This document shows positions 63,999 to 64,000 of a stretch of DNA of 64,000 bases, one piece after another. The translations under genes and the position numbers were made by a program. Every line of letters begins with the position of its first letter. Position 1 is the first letter of the stretch. Location of the stretch: assembly GCA_025353765.1 (NCBI GenBank), contig JANXOD010000002.1, positions 1 to 64,000 of the forward strand. Reading direction: 5' to 3'. The notes beneath the pieces are model-generated. The model was not told the origin of the DNA. It saw only the letters and a program-made list of their open reading frames with translations, and ran no database searches. The stretch comes from Sphingobacteriales bacterium (GTDB taxonomy: Bacteria; Bacteroidota; Bacteroidia; Sphingobacteriales; Sphingobacteriaceae).

Positions 63999-64000
63999 GA

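Overview
The window is about 64 kb of chromosome from a member of the Bacteroidota, most likely Sphingobacteriales (a Pedobacter/Solitalea-like lineage; this placement is inference). The signs are a low-GC genome, almost no Shine-Dalgarno sequences, several TTG-(19-20 nt)-TAnnTTTG promoters, the gliding lipoprotein GldB, proteins with type IX secretion (T9SS) tails, two FISUMP lipoproteins and many Bacteroidota-typical DUF families (DUF2480, DUF3108, DUF3109, DUF4349, DUF4834, DUF6427, DUF6496). There is no rRNA, transposase, phage gene or CRISPR array. Most of the content is core housekeeping.

Layout. 1-1.6 kb: two secreted proteins, the first cut by the window edge. 1.7-5.1 kb: small membrane and lipoproteins, a patatin-like esterase and gldB. 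5.1-8.2 kb: outer-membrane barrel and nadE, then a FISUMP lipoprotein followed by an array of 21-bp repeats. 8.6-13.3 kb: a minus-strand run with a WG-repeat protein, an AHSA1 protein, lnt, a PH-SHOCT protein and rsmI. 13.4-19.1 kb: serS, then a signalling block (receiver-only protein, NarL-type regulator, six-PAS histidine kinase). 19.9-25.2 kb: YfhO, DUF4834, YwbE and uvrB. 25.3-38.4 kb: a long plus-strand run with a deacetylase-like protein, FISUMP 2, a YjjG-like HAD phosphatase, DinB, DUF6427, purQ, coaX, an outer-membrane protein, lptC, a PpiD-like foldase, three DUF proteins and rmlA. 38.5-41.3 kb: a MoxR ATPase and vWA pair. 41.4-52.1 kb: an NTF2-like protein, a cupredoxin, MazG-like, dtd, rsgA, metF, metH behind a clear SAM-I riboswitch, a Bax-inhibitor-1 protein and murQ. 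52.4-56.8 kb: an S41 protease, der and era. 56.8-57.1 kb: tRNA-fMet and tRNA-Glu. 57.2-59.6 kb: a five-gene ArsR-led cassette with two palindromic operators. 59.6-64 kb: a desaturase closely resembling eukaryotic dihydroceramide delta-4 desaturase, a T9SS-exported subtilase and the end of an alpha/beta hydrolase.

Themes. Envelope work dominates (lnt, lptC, PpiD-like foldase, murQ, barrels, lipoproteins). Methionine/one-carbon metabolism is grouped (metH, metF) and probably SAM-controlled. Translation and ribosome quality functions are scattered through the window (serS, rsmI, dtd, rsgA, der, era, two tRNAs).

The most unusual signals are: (i) the DES1-like desaturase in a phylum known for sphingolipids; (ii) 21-bp-period repeats at three intergenic sites, each lying 3' of a minus-strand gene and keeping a heptad-patterned frame open, one of them exactly in frame after the metF stop; (iii) short-period repeats directly before the start codons of several genes, with one such repeat lying in frame inside metH; (iv) regulatory architecture at the ArsR cassette, the tRNA pair and metH.
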